From Bondarzewia mesenterica (lineage: Eukaryota > Basidiomycota > Agaricomycetes > Russulales > Bondarzewiaceae): a stretch of DNA of 29,183 nt. Shown here piece after piece: positions 11,028-21,969 of the stretch (its first letter is position 1; each line of letters begins with the position of its first letter). The notes below the pieces were generated by a model. It saw only the letters and a list, made by a program, of their open reading frames with translations, made no database searches and was not told the DNA's origin. The stretch is taken from NCBI GenBank assembly GCA_004802705.1, contig SGPL01000418.1, forward strand, positions 1 to 29,183, in the 5' to 3' direction. The translations under genes were made by a program, and so were the position numbers.

Positions 11028-12149
11028 TCAGTGTAAGACACTTGCACACTTATAAATTTGAACTTTAAAGAATAATTAAATATGTTTAAAGAGACATATT
11101 TAAAGTATTAAAGCAAACAATTAATATTCTATTCAAATTTAAAGACTAAATTTTGATTAAGAATTATAATTTTTTTAATTTAAAATATCATAAAATGCTA
11201 TATCAGGATGATTGCACTATAATGTGAGGAATTAAAATCTAACTGAGTTTAAATTCCATAATTATATTTAAATTTGCTCATTTGAATTAATTTTTTAGAT
11301 TATATGATTTAAAATTATCTATTTTGTCACATTAAATAAATAAATTTCTTTTCACTTTATAAATGTCATACTTATAGTATTATTGCTTGTATCAAAGCAT
11401 ATTGAGGTATATATAAAAATTATACTATAAGTATTTAAAAACAGTATTTTGAAATAATTGAGTGTTTAGAACAATAATAAATTAAGTAAAAGCATATTAT
11501 TAAGTATTCTAATCAAGATATTCTTCTTGATATAGGTAAATGTGTAAATTAAGAAGATTAAGAGAGTATGAGTTATAGTATGTTTTTTTACTTTAAATTG
11601 CGTGCTATATACAACCTTCACTCTTTTATTTATAATAAACCTACAATGTATAAAAGCATCACTAAGTCATTTTTATATATACAATTTCCTTCATCCACAG
11701 TCTTCATACCCTTGAAACATATAATTTTTCACACTCATAGTGCTAACACCCTTTAAATATATAATTTGCTCTATCTATACTCTTGACATCCTTTTTATGA
11801 ATTTTGAACTTTAAGTTTATATCTTCTTTATATTTGTAACAATATAATAAGGGTCATCTTTTAATTCTTAAGCTCCTCTATAATAAATGTATTTATTAAA
11901 AATATTATATAAGAAACAATAAAAGTAGTAAGAAAAACATCTTCTTTCTTTAGACATTCTCTATTTATAATTTAATAAATAATGCAGATCTCTTTTAAAG
12001 AATTTAAGCTAATATTGCCAGTGCAAAGGATGAAACTCATGCTTAGCTAAAAAAAGATATAAGATAAAAAGTTGGACATTAAGTTAAATAAAGACAAAAA
12101 GTTTTAAAAAGATAACAACTAATTTTATAATATTATTCTTTAGCTCAAT
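11028..12149. other. AT-rich DNA, nothing recognised
   Basis: The plus-strand open frame at 11568-11756 has no features beyond aromatic and hydroxyl residues expected from the base composition. Near 11740 and 11690 there is a loosely repeated phrase (CATATAATTT...CACACTCATAG, then ATATATAATTTGCTC), but it is too weak to call. Confidence 0.45.
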
Positions 12150-12281
12150 ATGAATGTTGATAAACAGGCTATCAAAAAAGTTACTCAAAACAATCTACAT
12201 GCTAAGAGAGATATCATTGCTATTCTCATAAATGCAGATAAAATTAAACTTTATAAGGGTATTATTATCAAAGACTTCTAA
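12150..12281 (+). pseudogene. Short open frame, possible coding remnant
   Basis: An ATG at 12150 opens 43 codons ending in TAA at 12279-12281. The product begins MNVDKQAIKKVTQNNLHAKR and ends LYKGIIIKDF, a charged helical composition that differs from the Ile/Tyr/Phe-rich noise around it. In-frame sequence continues for a few codons after the stop (LLVSNDV), so this may be a slice of a longer dead gene. The family is not recognised. Confidence 0.2.
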
Positions 12282-13479
12282 CTGCTTGTTTCTAATGATG
12301 TCTAAATTTGTGTTATATAGCCTATAAGTTCAAGTACTCCTATATTAATATCTATACATACAACTATATCTTTACCTATATTTCTTCATTAGACAATATA
12401 CTTTCATTCAGCTTATTTTTACCTATAATTTATTGTATATTAAAGAATACTTATATTAACTTCTATTATATATATCAGCTGCACCTCTCTCTTGACTAGC
12501 TCCTTTGCCTCTTTTATTATAGCTAATCACAATAAGAATCTAGCATAAAATAGTATACGAGCTTAAACTAGATAAAAATTTGAAGTACACACTCAATATC
12601 TTACATAATAAGATAATAACATATATAAAAATTTATGTTGAATAATATTAAGAGATCAGTTTTAATTTAAGATTTAAAGATTGTCCCAATAGTAGGCACT
12701 TGATCTTTTTCTTCCTCAATACAGCCCTTGCTAAATTTTCAATATCTTAGATAATAAACAAACATTATGAGAAGATTTTAAATATCATAAAACGAACAAT
12801 AAAAATATCACATATAGGTGTATAGATCATTATAACATTCTATGCTACTTGCATAATTTAAATTGTTTTGAATACTATAAACATTAGATAAACAGCATTA
12901 GCACTTATCTATATATGCTTCAAAACTAAAAAAAAAACATTTATAATTTCATGCATGTACGAGTAAATGTTTGATCTCTATAATTATGATAAATCTTTTA
13001 AATATAAATACAATATCATTTTAAGAATTAAACATGACATATAATATAAGTTAAAGGCACTCTGCCTATTCTACATTAAACATACATGTAGTAAGCTTGA
13101 GCTCATTCAACAGCAACGTATTGCTGATTAATTTAAGTAGGTGCATGAGCTTACTAATATTTGTTGTTAAGTATATATTCATCTTTTAGTAGAGGCAAAA
13201 GTCAAATTATGGTATACTATAAAAAGAAAAATAATAAGAAGTAGGATGAAGGTATCAAAAAAAAAATTTAGACCACACTTATAATACTTTAAATAATATG
13301 TTGAGATTTAATCAGAATTTATCAAGCTTTTATAAAGTAATTTTTAGCTTTATTATATTTAAACATGTTTTATATAATATATAAGAGTTTTACTAATTTT
13401 TTGATAAGCAATAGTAATAAAGGACAGATATAAACTTTAATATTAAATTAAATGTAGCTTACAGTGTATCAGTGGGCTA
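12282..13479. other. AT-rich DNA, nothing recognised
   Basis: The plus-strand frame at 12308-12499 is Tyr/Ile/Ser-rich and looks like translated low-complexity DNA. No repeat edge, RNA gene or regulatory site could be supported. Confidence 0.45.
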
Positions 13480-13599
13480 GCAAGTTAAGAAAATAAAACA
13501 ACAAGTGGCTCAGTGGTTAGAATAAATATTGCAAATATATTATGATAAATTCCTAAGGAAATTCTTGCATGGCCTTGTGCTCAGCCTTACTTAACTTGC
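13480..13599 (+). mobile_element. Possible tRNA-derived SINE relic
   Basis: The sequence TGGCTCAGTGG at 13506-13516 fits the RNA polymerase III A-box consensus (TRGCNNAGYGG), and GTGGCTCAGTGGTTAGAA reads like the D-arm of a tRNA. About 30 bp further on, GATAAATTCCT (13545-13555) resembles a decayed B box (GGTTCRANTCC with G/C-to-A/T changes). No full cloverleaf can be drawn, so this is not a working tRNA gene. The segment is bracketed by a 10-bp inverted repeat, GCAAGTTAAG at 13480-13489 and CTTAACTTGC at 13590-13599. A SINE head is the best reading; chance similarity remains possible. Confidence 0.35.
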
Positions 13600-13689
13600 A
13601 CAGATTTGTACAGATTTATAGCACTTAGGAAGAGGTGCATGAATAGAGAATTTTTTTATCTTTATTTTAGCATAGCTTTTTAATTTAAA

Positions 13690-14445
13690 TTTACTTGTTT
13701 TAGTTAAGCCTAGTTTTTTATAATTTATTTTTATTTATATATATACAGCCCCTTTTAAAATATATAAAAGAAGGAGGGGTATGACCTCAAGAGCAATAGA
13801 GATTCTTTTAAAGAAAGTAATAGTTTAAGAGAATAATTAATTTGAGTTTCTATTTGAGAGAATAAAATCCCAAAAATAAGAAATTTATTTAGCTAATCAT
13901 CTTCTCAAATCTCTAAGCTCTTCTTTCACTTTAACAGTCTAGCTAGCTGTTAGTCAGTTAAGCTAATTCCAAGGAATTTAGAGTAACTATTTAAAACAGA
14001 ATTTTTTTTATGAATAATTTAGATCTCCAATAGTATCAGCTCACTCTTTTATCAGTCATTCTATTCTTCAGTATCCCACATAGGGATAATCTATTGTATT
14101 CATTCTTAAAAAAGTACTTTAAAAGTAAGGCACTATTCAGATTCTTTTAGGATAAAATTATCAAAGTTTCAGTATATTTCCTATGATGAAGAAATTATAT
14201 TGAGTTTTTTATTCTAATCATTGAGCACACATATTAATAAAGGTCTACATTTACCTATAACATTTGATACCTTTAGATATCTTAAGATCAAGCTCACTAA
14301 ATTTGATCTGAACTTAAAACCTCCCTCAAATGAATAACTAGGTCTCTCCGAGAAAGCAGGTTTATTAGCACTTTTGAGGTTATTTTTATTTCTATCTGCA
14401 CTTGAAAACCACTTCATTACGTGATATCCTGTACACCTTTCAACA
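13690..14445 (+). repeat. Diverged direct repeat A with LTR-like TATA box
   Basis: This stretch aligns in patches with 15440-16450. Shared blocks are the promoter-like CCCCTTTTAAAATATATAAA (near 13750), the CTAGCTAGCTGTTAGTCAG block (near 13940), the block from CCCACATAGGGATAATC to CACTATTCAGATTCTTT (about 14075-14148), and the 3' CCACTTCATTACGTGATA block (near 14409). The TATAAAAG motif placed some 300 bp before the conserved block suggests LTR or element promoter DNA. Inside, minus 14214-14417 is an open frame of 67 codons (MKWFSSADRNKNNLKSANKP, then AFSERPSYSFEGGFKFRS) that retains a few CpGs and may be true ancient coding sequence. Its counterpart in copy B is riddled with stops. Confidence 0.45.
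14214..14417 (-). pseudogene. Open frame inside repeat A, unknown product
   Basis: The frame has 67 codons from ATG to TGA and a polar, charged composition unlike neighbouring random frames: DRNKNNLKSANKPAFSERPS followed by YSFEGGFKFRSNLVSL and a basic or hydrophobic tail. Repeat B keeps recognisable nucleotide similarity at the same place but no open frame, so if this coded for a protein it did so in the ancestral element. I cannot assign a family. Confidence 0.25.
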
Positions 14446-15439
14446 TATCACTACCTTTTTAAGTTCAGTGCATTGAAGTGTTTGGTAAGATTGAGAAGGC
14501 AAGGAGAATGATAAAGTTGTAAGGGAGAAAGGATCAGAGAGTGCATAGACTCTGTAAGTTCTAATTATAGATGTGCATTATTAAATCTTTATCCTTATCC
14601 TCTCACTTTAACTTTATTATCCTTATCTGTAATGAGGCAGATAAGCTAGATAGATATAAAGAAAAAGTTAAATGCTCTGATATATAATTTAATAAGCTTA
14701 GCTTATTTTTTTATATAGTATGAATGCTTCTGTCCCCTTTGCTATCTTATTATAAATTTTGCTATATTTATTTTCTTGATCTATTTTATAAACTGTCTGC
14801 ACTCTTCCTAAAGTATGCACCCTTTTAATATCTTGATTGCCTCATTTTATACATCTTAAAAGAAGCACAACAATAAAATCCCTTTTTACATATAATCAGT
14901 GACTTCTTTTATATGGGTCTTTACCTACAGAAGTCTTATTTATACATTCTTTTTGCATAATACATCTCAATTGAAGGAACAGTTGTTTTTAGCACCCCCA
15001 TTTTTAGAAATGTAAGTAAGCTGGCTGAACTCATAGAGTGTCATAAGCAAATACTTGAGGGTCAAATCTAATTAACTGATTGTTTCACTTTATTTTACCA
15101 AATATGATACTTTTCACCTTTTAATTCTTAAAGTTGGTACACTTTGCATGTTTAAATTTCAAAGGCTATAAGTTCATCACCATCTACATGAGAGACTTAT
15201 AGCTAAAGAATTCGAAAAATTTAAGGTCTTAGACTAAAGAACTTAAAATTAGCTTAGTCTAAATATAAAGATCGAGTTCATAGACTATAGAGAATGTAGA
15301 CTTTCTATTCTTTCAAAGTAGTAGATAGACAGCCTTGACCTTATATAGCCATCTTCATAAAACTTATTTCATACATATTTAGTTTCAGCACAGCCATGCA
15401 TAGCTTAATGTTACAAAGTTATATTAACTTACTTAATAT
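14446..15439. other. Spacer between repeats A and B
   Basis: No gene is recognised. If A and B are the two ends of one small element, this 1-kb segment would be its interior, yet no gag or pol motif is visible. If they are separate copies, it is simply intervening AT-rich DNA. Confidence 0.4.
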
Positions 15440-16450
15440 TTTAGCCCTATTCTTTATTTATTTTAGCTATATAGGGCATTATTAAGGTCTTATTTATTTA
15501 TCACTAATTATATATATAATGCTCTTTTAAAAACCTATAAAAGAGGAAGCAGGGAGTATTTTAGCAATATTTAATAGCTCCTCATTTATCTTTTTATAAT
15601 TCTTCAGTTTTTATCCAACTTAAGCCTTTCAAGCTTTAGTTATTGACTATCTATTTATAGTTACAAGTGTAATACAAAGTGTCCACTCATCTTAGTTATA
15701 TCTTGCTAGCTAGCTCTATCAGACTAATTAGTATCTACTAGTAGTTTAATAGAAATATCTTTAATCTCTATTATACTGAATTCATTTTTGATTTAAGCTA
15801 TCTTTAATTTACTTCTACTGAGAGCTACAAGGCTTTAAAATTGTGCCTAGTGCATTCTTATTCTATAATATTTCATATAGGAATATTATTATATTATTAT
15901 ATTTATGAAGTTCTCTAAAGGCACATGACTGTTCAGAATCTTTAATATTATTCTTTAATTTCTGCAGAAGATTTCTCAGACATGAAAGTGTTGTCAAAAT
16001 TATCATTCATAGTAATTTGTATTTGCTATAGATTTAGAATACTTTGTTCAAGCTCAATTAAGTTAGTCAAGCCTAGTTTAAAGTTTATAGGTCAAGGTAA
16101 ATGTATTATTCTTATTATTTGAAGTTGCCTCGTATTTATTTATTTAATTTTAGTCATCATTAAGACTAGACTCACCCTTCATTATCGCCATCAAATATTG
16201 GTCATCTAATTTACTTTATACTTACCTTACATTCACCTACATTCATATACTTTTTAAATATAACTTTGTCTTACTGCGTCAGCTTAGAAAACTAAGGTGG
16301 ATCTAAACTTGAACAATTAAGCTTCTCTAAAAAAGTAAAAAACCCTGAGTAAGTCTAGACATAAAGGCATTTAGTTCAATTTAATCTTATTTTTTCATTA
16401 CCATACTCACTTTCAAACTACTTCACTACATGACAGCATTTACTTGATCT
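15440..16450 (+). repeat. Diverged direct repeat B with LTR-like TATA box
   Basis: This is the partner of 13690-14445, in the same orientation. Matching landmarks are GCTCTTTTAAAAACCTATAA followed by AAGAGGAAGCAGGG (near 15522), TTGCTAGCTAGCTCTATCAG (near 15703), the run from TTTCATATAGGAATATTA to GACTGTTCAGAATCTTT (about 15871-15944), and CTACTTCACTACATGACA (about 16420). Copy B carries extra DNA relative to A between the last two blocks, so one copy has suffered insertion or deletion. No open frame remains. Confidence 0.45.
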
Positions 16451-18610
16451 CGACACAGTATATTGTATATCACAAGCTAAAGTATTGGTGATGGCCTAAC
16501 TAAAGGCCTAATCATGTATAGTAGTTATAATAAGCTACATCAAAAAAAATAATAATCTGTAAATAATATATAATAATATATAAGTATTATAATTATTATA
16601 ATTATTAATTGTTTAATCTCTAATTTTAATTCAAATTAAATCAGTATATAATTAAAAGCTTATTTTTATTATTATATAACTAATAACTAATTAAAAAAAT
16701 AGTTTAAATTAAAATATAATTATATATATAACTCATTCAAATATTATTTATAAGCAATATTAATATTGATATTAATTAAAAATAATAGTATGTATAACCT
16801 CATCTTAAACATGTATTAAAGTTATTTTATAACTTTTGTGACTCTAATAATTAACTATTACTAAGTATGAATATAAGAAAATAAAGCTAATTATATAATT
16901 GATATTAATCAAGTACGATCAACTAAAGCTAGTTATAAGCAAAATTCTAATGGCCAAAGCTAATGCAAGATGAGTAATATATAAAAAACTATAGAGCTAA
17001 TTAAATATTATAAAAATAATTTTTACTACATACAACATTTGATGAAGTTTTTGCATTTATTGGTTAAGTCAAAGTAATTTTTAATTAAAAACATTAACTT
17101 TGAACTCTTCTTATTAATTATTTTTTAATAATATATAATATATATAGGGTTAATGCATGAGAAATGACAGTAGTCACTGATAGCAAGTAGACATAAAAAA
17201 AGCATAAGTCAAGTTTAACTTTATAAATAGAGTATATGAGATATAAATTATAAGTTGAAATAGTATAATTGGTTAAAAGAGTAAGTAAAAGCTGTCAAAA
17301 AAGTTAAATGTAAAGGGCCTTAAGTTTAAATTAAACAAATGGCAAAAAGGAAAAAAAATTAAAATTGCGTTTAATGTTGCACTAATATAGAGTCATACTT
17401 ATTAACAATGATTAATAAGCAATAACTCATCAGTTATTAAGAGGAGATAACTAATAATAAAGATTTTAAAATAAGTTGTTATAAGTTGTTATTATATGTT
17501 AGTATTTTTTTGATGCTGTATATTCTACAACATTCATAGCCTTCTTCTAAAGCTCGATCATATATTATGCTAATATTGCTGCTGTAAGAAATATTCATAA
17601 TTAAAAAATAATAAATATAAGATGAAATCTTCTTCAGTATCATAACAGAGGTAGTGTTAGTGCTAGCTTAAATTTATGTGTATATGTTCACTTATGTCTC
17701 TATTCTTTTTAATCTATCTTATAACACTCATATTTAAGAGCAATTTCATATTTTATTAGAAGAGCAATGCATGTTTGTTATCCTCCCTTATATAGTAAGA
17801 TATCTCATTGTGTTTTACATAGGCTAGTAAATACTTGCTTATTGATTACACTTTATTTATAGGTCAAATACAAAAAAAAAAAATTAATATCAGATGTATA
17901 GTTATACATCTTCTAAGTATTCATTCACTTATAACAAGCTATTTAATCTGCTTGGCATTCTCAACAAGCACTATCTTGACTTTTTCCACTTGTTTTTAAA
18001 GACTGGCCAAGTTGGAGCAATCTTAATAGCTTTTTCCAAAACTATTGTAATGATTATAGACATATAATCATAAATATAGTATACATCAATGATGAGATTA
18101 TGTTGCCTGAAGAGAATAGCTATAGAATTGTGAGCAGAATACTCAGTTTTGTAGAGCACCATAATGAAGTGACCATCAAGAGCACTAGTGCATTCAAAGT
18201 GGTGCAGTTATTAATATAAGTAACAATGCTCAGTCTGCTGAATACCTTATAGAGCACAAGTTACTAGCTATAAATAGCTTATTCACTGCTTTGTTTGATT
18301 TGTATGAGTAAAACTTTCAATAGATCTTGCAAAGCATTTAAGATAAACTTGCTGATAAAGTTAAAGGTCAAGGAAGAGGTCAGTCTCAAGACATCCCTTA
18401 CTGCACACTTTCTTTATCTTTTGTTATCTCAAACAGAACAGAAGAAGGCTGCATTATAGTTTATCTATCTGAACCTCACATAATACTAAGCTAATTAGCC
18501 TGTAATACTAGGAGGGGATCTATAGGCTAATTAGCACTAATAGCTCACTTGTCACATACTTAGAGAATTATCTATATTAATTCATTATATATATTCTTAC
18601 CTCAGATATA
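16451..18610. other. AT-rich DNA; one weak coding-like patch
   Basis: From 16540 to 16860 the sequence is almost wholly A/T. At 17471-17490 ATAAGTTGTT occurs twice in tandem. The minus strand at 17971-18162 is open for 63 codons, ending KIAPTWPVFKNKWKKSR; the overlapping frame continues as VKIVLVENAKQIK. This is protein-like, but no family can be supported. Nothing else is recognised. Confidence 0.4.
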
Positions 18611-18868
18611 TCAAAGTCCCTTATTATTGTCAGGGCACATGCAAGCTTTCTTACTAGCATCATCACATTATTCTGTGCTGATGCCATCATTGTTGACTGC
18701 ATCAGCATCATCCCATTACTTTGCATTAGCATTGTTCTATGTTAGTGTCATTGTCATGAATGTCTGGCAGATACACTTACTTTTACATCTCTTAATACAG
18801 ACACATACCAATCACACTTCAAATGAGGTGGTCTGGCTAACTGTGATCCTATACTTATACAAGCCCTT
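18611..18868 (-). pseudogene. Decayed Cys-rich coding remnant
   Basis: One minus-strand frame can be followed from 18868 to a TGA at 18611-18613 with four internal stops. It reads KGLYKYRITVSQTTSFEV, then a Cys cluster CVCIKRCKSKCICQ, then WDDADAVNNDGISTE, then CDDASKKACMCPDNNKG. The closely spaced Cys residues suggest metal binding, as in fungal zinc-cluster-like proteins, but the spacing fits no standard signature. The acidic stretch comes partly from repeated GATGATGCTGATGC-like DNA. A GTAAG just past the end could be an old splice donor. The plus-strand open frame over the same bases is more hydrophobic and less convincing. Confidence 0.25.
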
Positions 18869-19010
18869 TCATATACACGCACTGATGCAGTAAAAGATGG
18901 TTTTCAATCTAAGTATAATTTAAATTTTCTTGCTTTTTTAAGATATACCTATTGTTCGATGTGAGATTGTTTTAAAAATTTGAGATGTGTTTATTGAGCG
19001 AATATTTCTG

Positions 19011-19472
19011 GGCTCAGGAAATAGCGGTAGTGCAAGTAGTATCTCTTTGTCAGAAGAAGATGCAAAGTGGACTCATCTCCTTTTAATTTCTTTATAAAAG
19101 CTTAAGCATTGGCTTGATAATACGCCGTATTAATGCAATCATTGATGAAATCCCTCAGCTCTTTTTGCTTTATCATTGCTTGATTGTTCAAGATATTACA
19201 GATAGCATAATGCATCGTAAATTTATCTGTCTTATCTTTTACTGCTCTAATAGACTATTCATTAACTAGACTATGACTAGAGAGTGGCTGAGGATAAGAA
19301 AGAATGTGTGCAAAAAACTGCAGCTGAGAGTAAGATTGATGGCTTAATAACTCCGATAAAGGGTGAAAAAAAGGGAGAGGGAGAAGATATTGTTTCAAAA
19401 GTTCAAACAACTGATGACAATCTCTGTGTATCATCTAAAAGATTAGACACAAGAGTTTCTACCAGCTGTTGA
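19011..19472 (+). pseudogene. Decayed protein-coding remnant, family unknown
   Basis: A plus-strand frame begins with GSGNSGSASSISLSEEDAKW and continues to LKHWLDNTPY at about 19130 with one stop. After a one-base shift at CGTATT, a second frame stays open for more than 40 codons: INAIIDEIPQLFLLYHCLIV, then QDITDSIMHRKFICLIFYCS. From about 19281 the first frame reopens as a Lys/Glu-rich tail (AEDKKECVQKTAAESK, then GEKKGEGEDIVSKVQ) ending at TGA after 19472. The order Ser-rich, folded-looking, charged tail is typical of a real protein. I recognise no domain. The gene ends about 200 bp before a TIR element, which may have inserted in its 3' flank. Confidence 0.4.
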
Positions 19473-19680
19473 ATATTCAGAAAAACTATAATTAAGTTAT
19501 CATATACTAAAATAGCAATAGAATTTGTATGATGAGAATCAAAACTAATAGAGCCATTAAAACTGATAAAGATATCAAAGAAGAACTGTAGGGTTTAAGA
19601 ATTCTAATATAAAGATATAATTTCAAAAATATATTGATTATTCAAATAAAAATAATAATTATACTAATCTTCATTTGCTA

Positions 19681-20097
19681 AGATAGGGCTCAATCAAAAA
19701 TGACGATATCACATAAGAAGACGCTGTCACGCTTACACCACTTTAGCGAGGAGAAGGCAGTTTATTGCCTATTCAATGATCACTGCATAACTTATAAAAA
19801 ATTGGACACTGTCAAGTGTGAGAAATAGTCATTTCTGAATTATTGACAGTGTCCGAATTAACATAAGAGGCTTTAAGGATATGGAATAGAGCCAACTATT
19901 TAGAGAAGGATAATTATTGAAATTTGAATAAATATTCAAAATTAACTGATAACTATCTAAGCAAGTTACTGAGCTCAACAATACTGTAATCTACAATACT
20001 TATTAACAATTACAAGCACTTTAGATGACTTGTTAGCTAAGCCATCACACTTGCGTCACATGCACGTGATGTCACCACTTTTGAGTGAGCCCTATCT
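19681..20097. mobile_element. MITE-like DNA transposon with TIRs and TA target duplication
   Basis: The ends are inverted repeats of about 34 bp: AGATAGGGCTCA is perfect at both ends and the remainder matches at 28 of 34 positions, with five of the six mismatches being transitions. Directly outside lie TA (19679-19680) and TA (20098-20099), the target duplication of Tc1/mariner-type elements. The 417-bp interior has no open frame of note, so it would need a transposase supplied from elsewhere. It keeps more CpG than its surroundings (GACGATATC, GACGCTGTCACGC, GCGTCACATGCACGTG), suggesting a younger age. A perfect 12-bp hairpin lies inside. Confidence 0.75.
19804..19854. repeat. Internal 12-bp hairpin of the TIR element
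   Basis: GGACACTGTCAA at 19804-19815 pairs perfectly with TTGACAGTGTCC at 19843-19854 across a 27-nt loop. It could be the TIR pair of a second, tiny element nested in the first, or a structural part of the MITE. No target duplication settles the matter. Confidence 0.7.
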
Positions 20098-20099
20098 TA

Positions 20100-21766
20100 T
20101 AATGCAAAGCAATATGAGATAAGATATATCATTATAAATCAACTTAAGAGGTATTTTTTGCCTATATACCTCTTCATTAAGCTATTGTAGTTCAGCTTGA
20201 AAGTCCTCTAGATGTTGTAGTATTGCATCAAAAGACTATTAAATTAAATTAATAATCTAAAGAAAACAACATGTAATAGATAATGATATTGCTAAATCTT
20301 CTCCAAATGAGATATTATCATAAGCAGCTATTATCATCGTTAAAGTCAAGAGTCTGATCAATGCTGATGATCGATAAAGAGCAGATTAAGATTACCTTGC
20401 TTATGAGGTCTCTGCAATGACTAACTACATGTCTTGATCTATGCTCTCTCCCGCTCTCTCTGCTGCTGCTAGTAGCTTGCTTCAATGTCTACACAGGTGA
20501 CATCAGTAAAGTCCTATTGATGTTTAACAATAAAGTTTCAGTCTAAGTAATTCTTTGACTCATTGATGTTATTTAAAGGATGCATCAGCATCAGATATGC
20601 TGCATCTTTTTAAAGCTAGTATCATGAACAATAAGATATAAGTAACTGCTGACCTTTTTTGAATGACCTCAGAGTATAAGTTACCAAAAATGATAGAGAG
20701 AAATAGCAATAGCGAGAGATGAAGAAAGCTGAGGAAATTTTTATACAATTTCTGCTCTTGTTCTTGTTTCTCTCTAGTGTCTTCATTACTATAGCTATCT
20801 AAGTCCTCAGAGCTAAGCTTATTTAATAACTCATAAGTCATATTATCAGTATCCTCATCATTAAAAAGTTAAGCAATGGGTGATTTAAGAGAGCTTAAAA
20901 GCTAACTGAGTTTAAATAAACCTCATGTACAGCTAATATATAATAAGTTATCAAAATATATAATTAATGCTTAATTTTAAACATTTTTAGAATATATTTG
21001 AGCTATATATCCTCTAATATCAGGCAAGCAATCATTGATCACTACTGAGTTATCAATGATGAAGGGTTTAGTGTTTAATTAGTCTTAAGTATTTTACAGT
21101 CCTTTTTGAAAAATATTTGTCTTTATCTTCTTTTGCTTATTTTAACTGCACTTTCATAAAAGTAGCTAAAATAAAGAGAGATAATTTATCTTTTTATTTA
21201 TCTTCACTTTATAGCTTTATAGAGAGAGGATGACTTATAAGTAATCTATAACTACTACTATTAACACATTAAATAATATAATATAAAGAAAGAAGAAAAA
21301 GAAAAAACTCTATTTATATTAGCTCATTAGATCTATAGTAATTAATAATAAAATAATTTATTTTAGTGCCTTTAGCTTTTTGTCCTTCTTCTAAACTTTT
21401 TTTTTTCTTATTAAGCCTTCTTTCTCTTTATACATATCTCTGTATCTCTATTCTTCAAGTTGAAACATCAAATTTATCATGAGCATTCATCTGGCTATAT
21501 AATTAGCAAGAGATAACAGAAGAGAATATATAAAAAAGTGATTAACTTAAAGATAACAGAACTATGATCAGCTATTAATATAAATACCATCTTGATAAAT
21601 TTAATTATATATTAAAGCAAAAATAAACTTACAATATTACTCGAACTAATTTTCTTCTTAAATATACTCAAAATACATATACTTATATATAAAAACTCTT
21701 GTTATACTTATCTAAAATTATCAAGATGAATATAATAAGCTTATATAATACAAATAAGACTACTCT
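20100..21766. other. AT-rich DNA around one open frame
   Basis: Apart from the minus-strand frame at 20569-20841, nothing is recognised. The part from 20330 to 20560 is less biased and includes a pyrimidine-rich CTCTCCCGCTCTCTCTGCTG, but no frame could be followed. From 20900 onward the sequence is A/T-dominated with poly-purine and poly-pyrimidine runs. Confidence 0.45.
20569..20841 (-). pseudogene. Open frame with acidic N-terminus and membrane-like segment
   Basis: The frame has 90 codons from ATG to stop and an in-frame acidic extension upstream (FNDEDTDN). Residues 10-30 are Glu/Gln/Asp-rich (SSEDLDSYSNEDTREKQEQ), followed by a strongly hydrophobic stretch (LSFLHLSLLLFLSIIFG) that could span a membrane, then YSEVIQKRSAVTYILLFMIL and a polar end. 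I do not recognise the family. The polarity pattern makes it more believable than most frames of this length here, but chance cannot be excluded. Confidence 0.3.
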
Positions 21767-21850
21767 TGTGACCTTATTATATACTTTTTATAGCACTTAT
21801 TTTCTTTTCTTTATTACTCATATTATGAGGGGGTTAATTAGCCTTATAAT
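21767..21850 (+). mobile_element. Relic of a Gypsy-type LTR 5' end
   Basis: This segment matches the start of the LTR at 26707. Both begin TGTGA, share a pyrimidine-rich ...CTTTTCT stretch, and then ATGAGGGGGTTAA(C/T)TAGCC. The relic has T or A where the younger copy has C or G (TTAATTAGCCTTATAAT against TTAACTAGCCTTGTGAC). Similarity fades after about 21850, so either the rest was lost or it has decayed beyond recognition. Confidence 0.55.
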
Positions 21851-21945
21851 GTACAAATATAACTTTTAACTATAGATGTGCCTCCAAGAGCACAACTGCT
21901 TCTGTATTCTTAGTTCATTTATAATCAAGTTCCTTATATAATCTC

Positions 21946-21969
21946 AAAAGAAAAAGAAAAAGAAAAAGA
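21946..21969 (+). repeat. AAAAAG microsatellite
   Basis: About four units of AAAAGA/AAAAAG stand in tandem before GAATGTTTAAAGG. It is simple-sequence DNA with no visible function. Confidence 0.8.

Noticed and set aside
13500..13575. Functional tRNA gene
   Set aside because: The D-arm-like start is good, but no acceptor stem, anticodon stem or intact T-arm can be paired.
17971..18162. Resemblance of VKIVLVENAKQIK to a bacterial IS110-type transposase
   Set aside because: The match covers about a dozen residues, needs a frame change, lacks the family's catalytic residues, and would be out of place in this fungal setting.
18627..18893. Plus-strand open frame of 88 codons
   Set aside because: The minus strand of the same bases has the more protein-like, Cys-bearing translation. 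The plus frame is a Ser/Leu/His-rich reading of repeated GCATCATC-type words.
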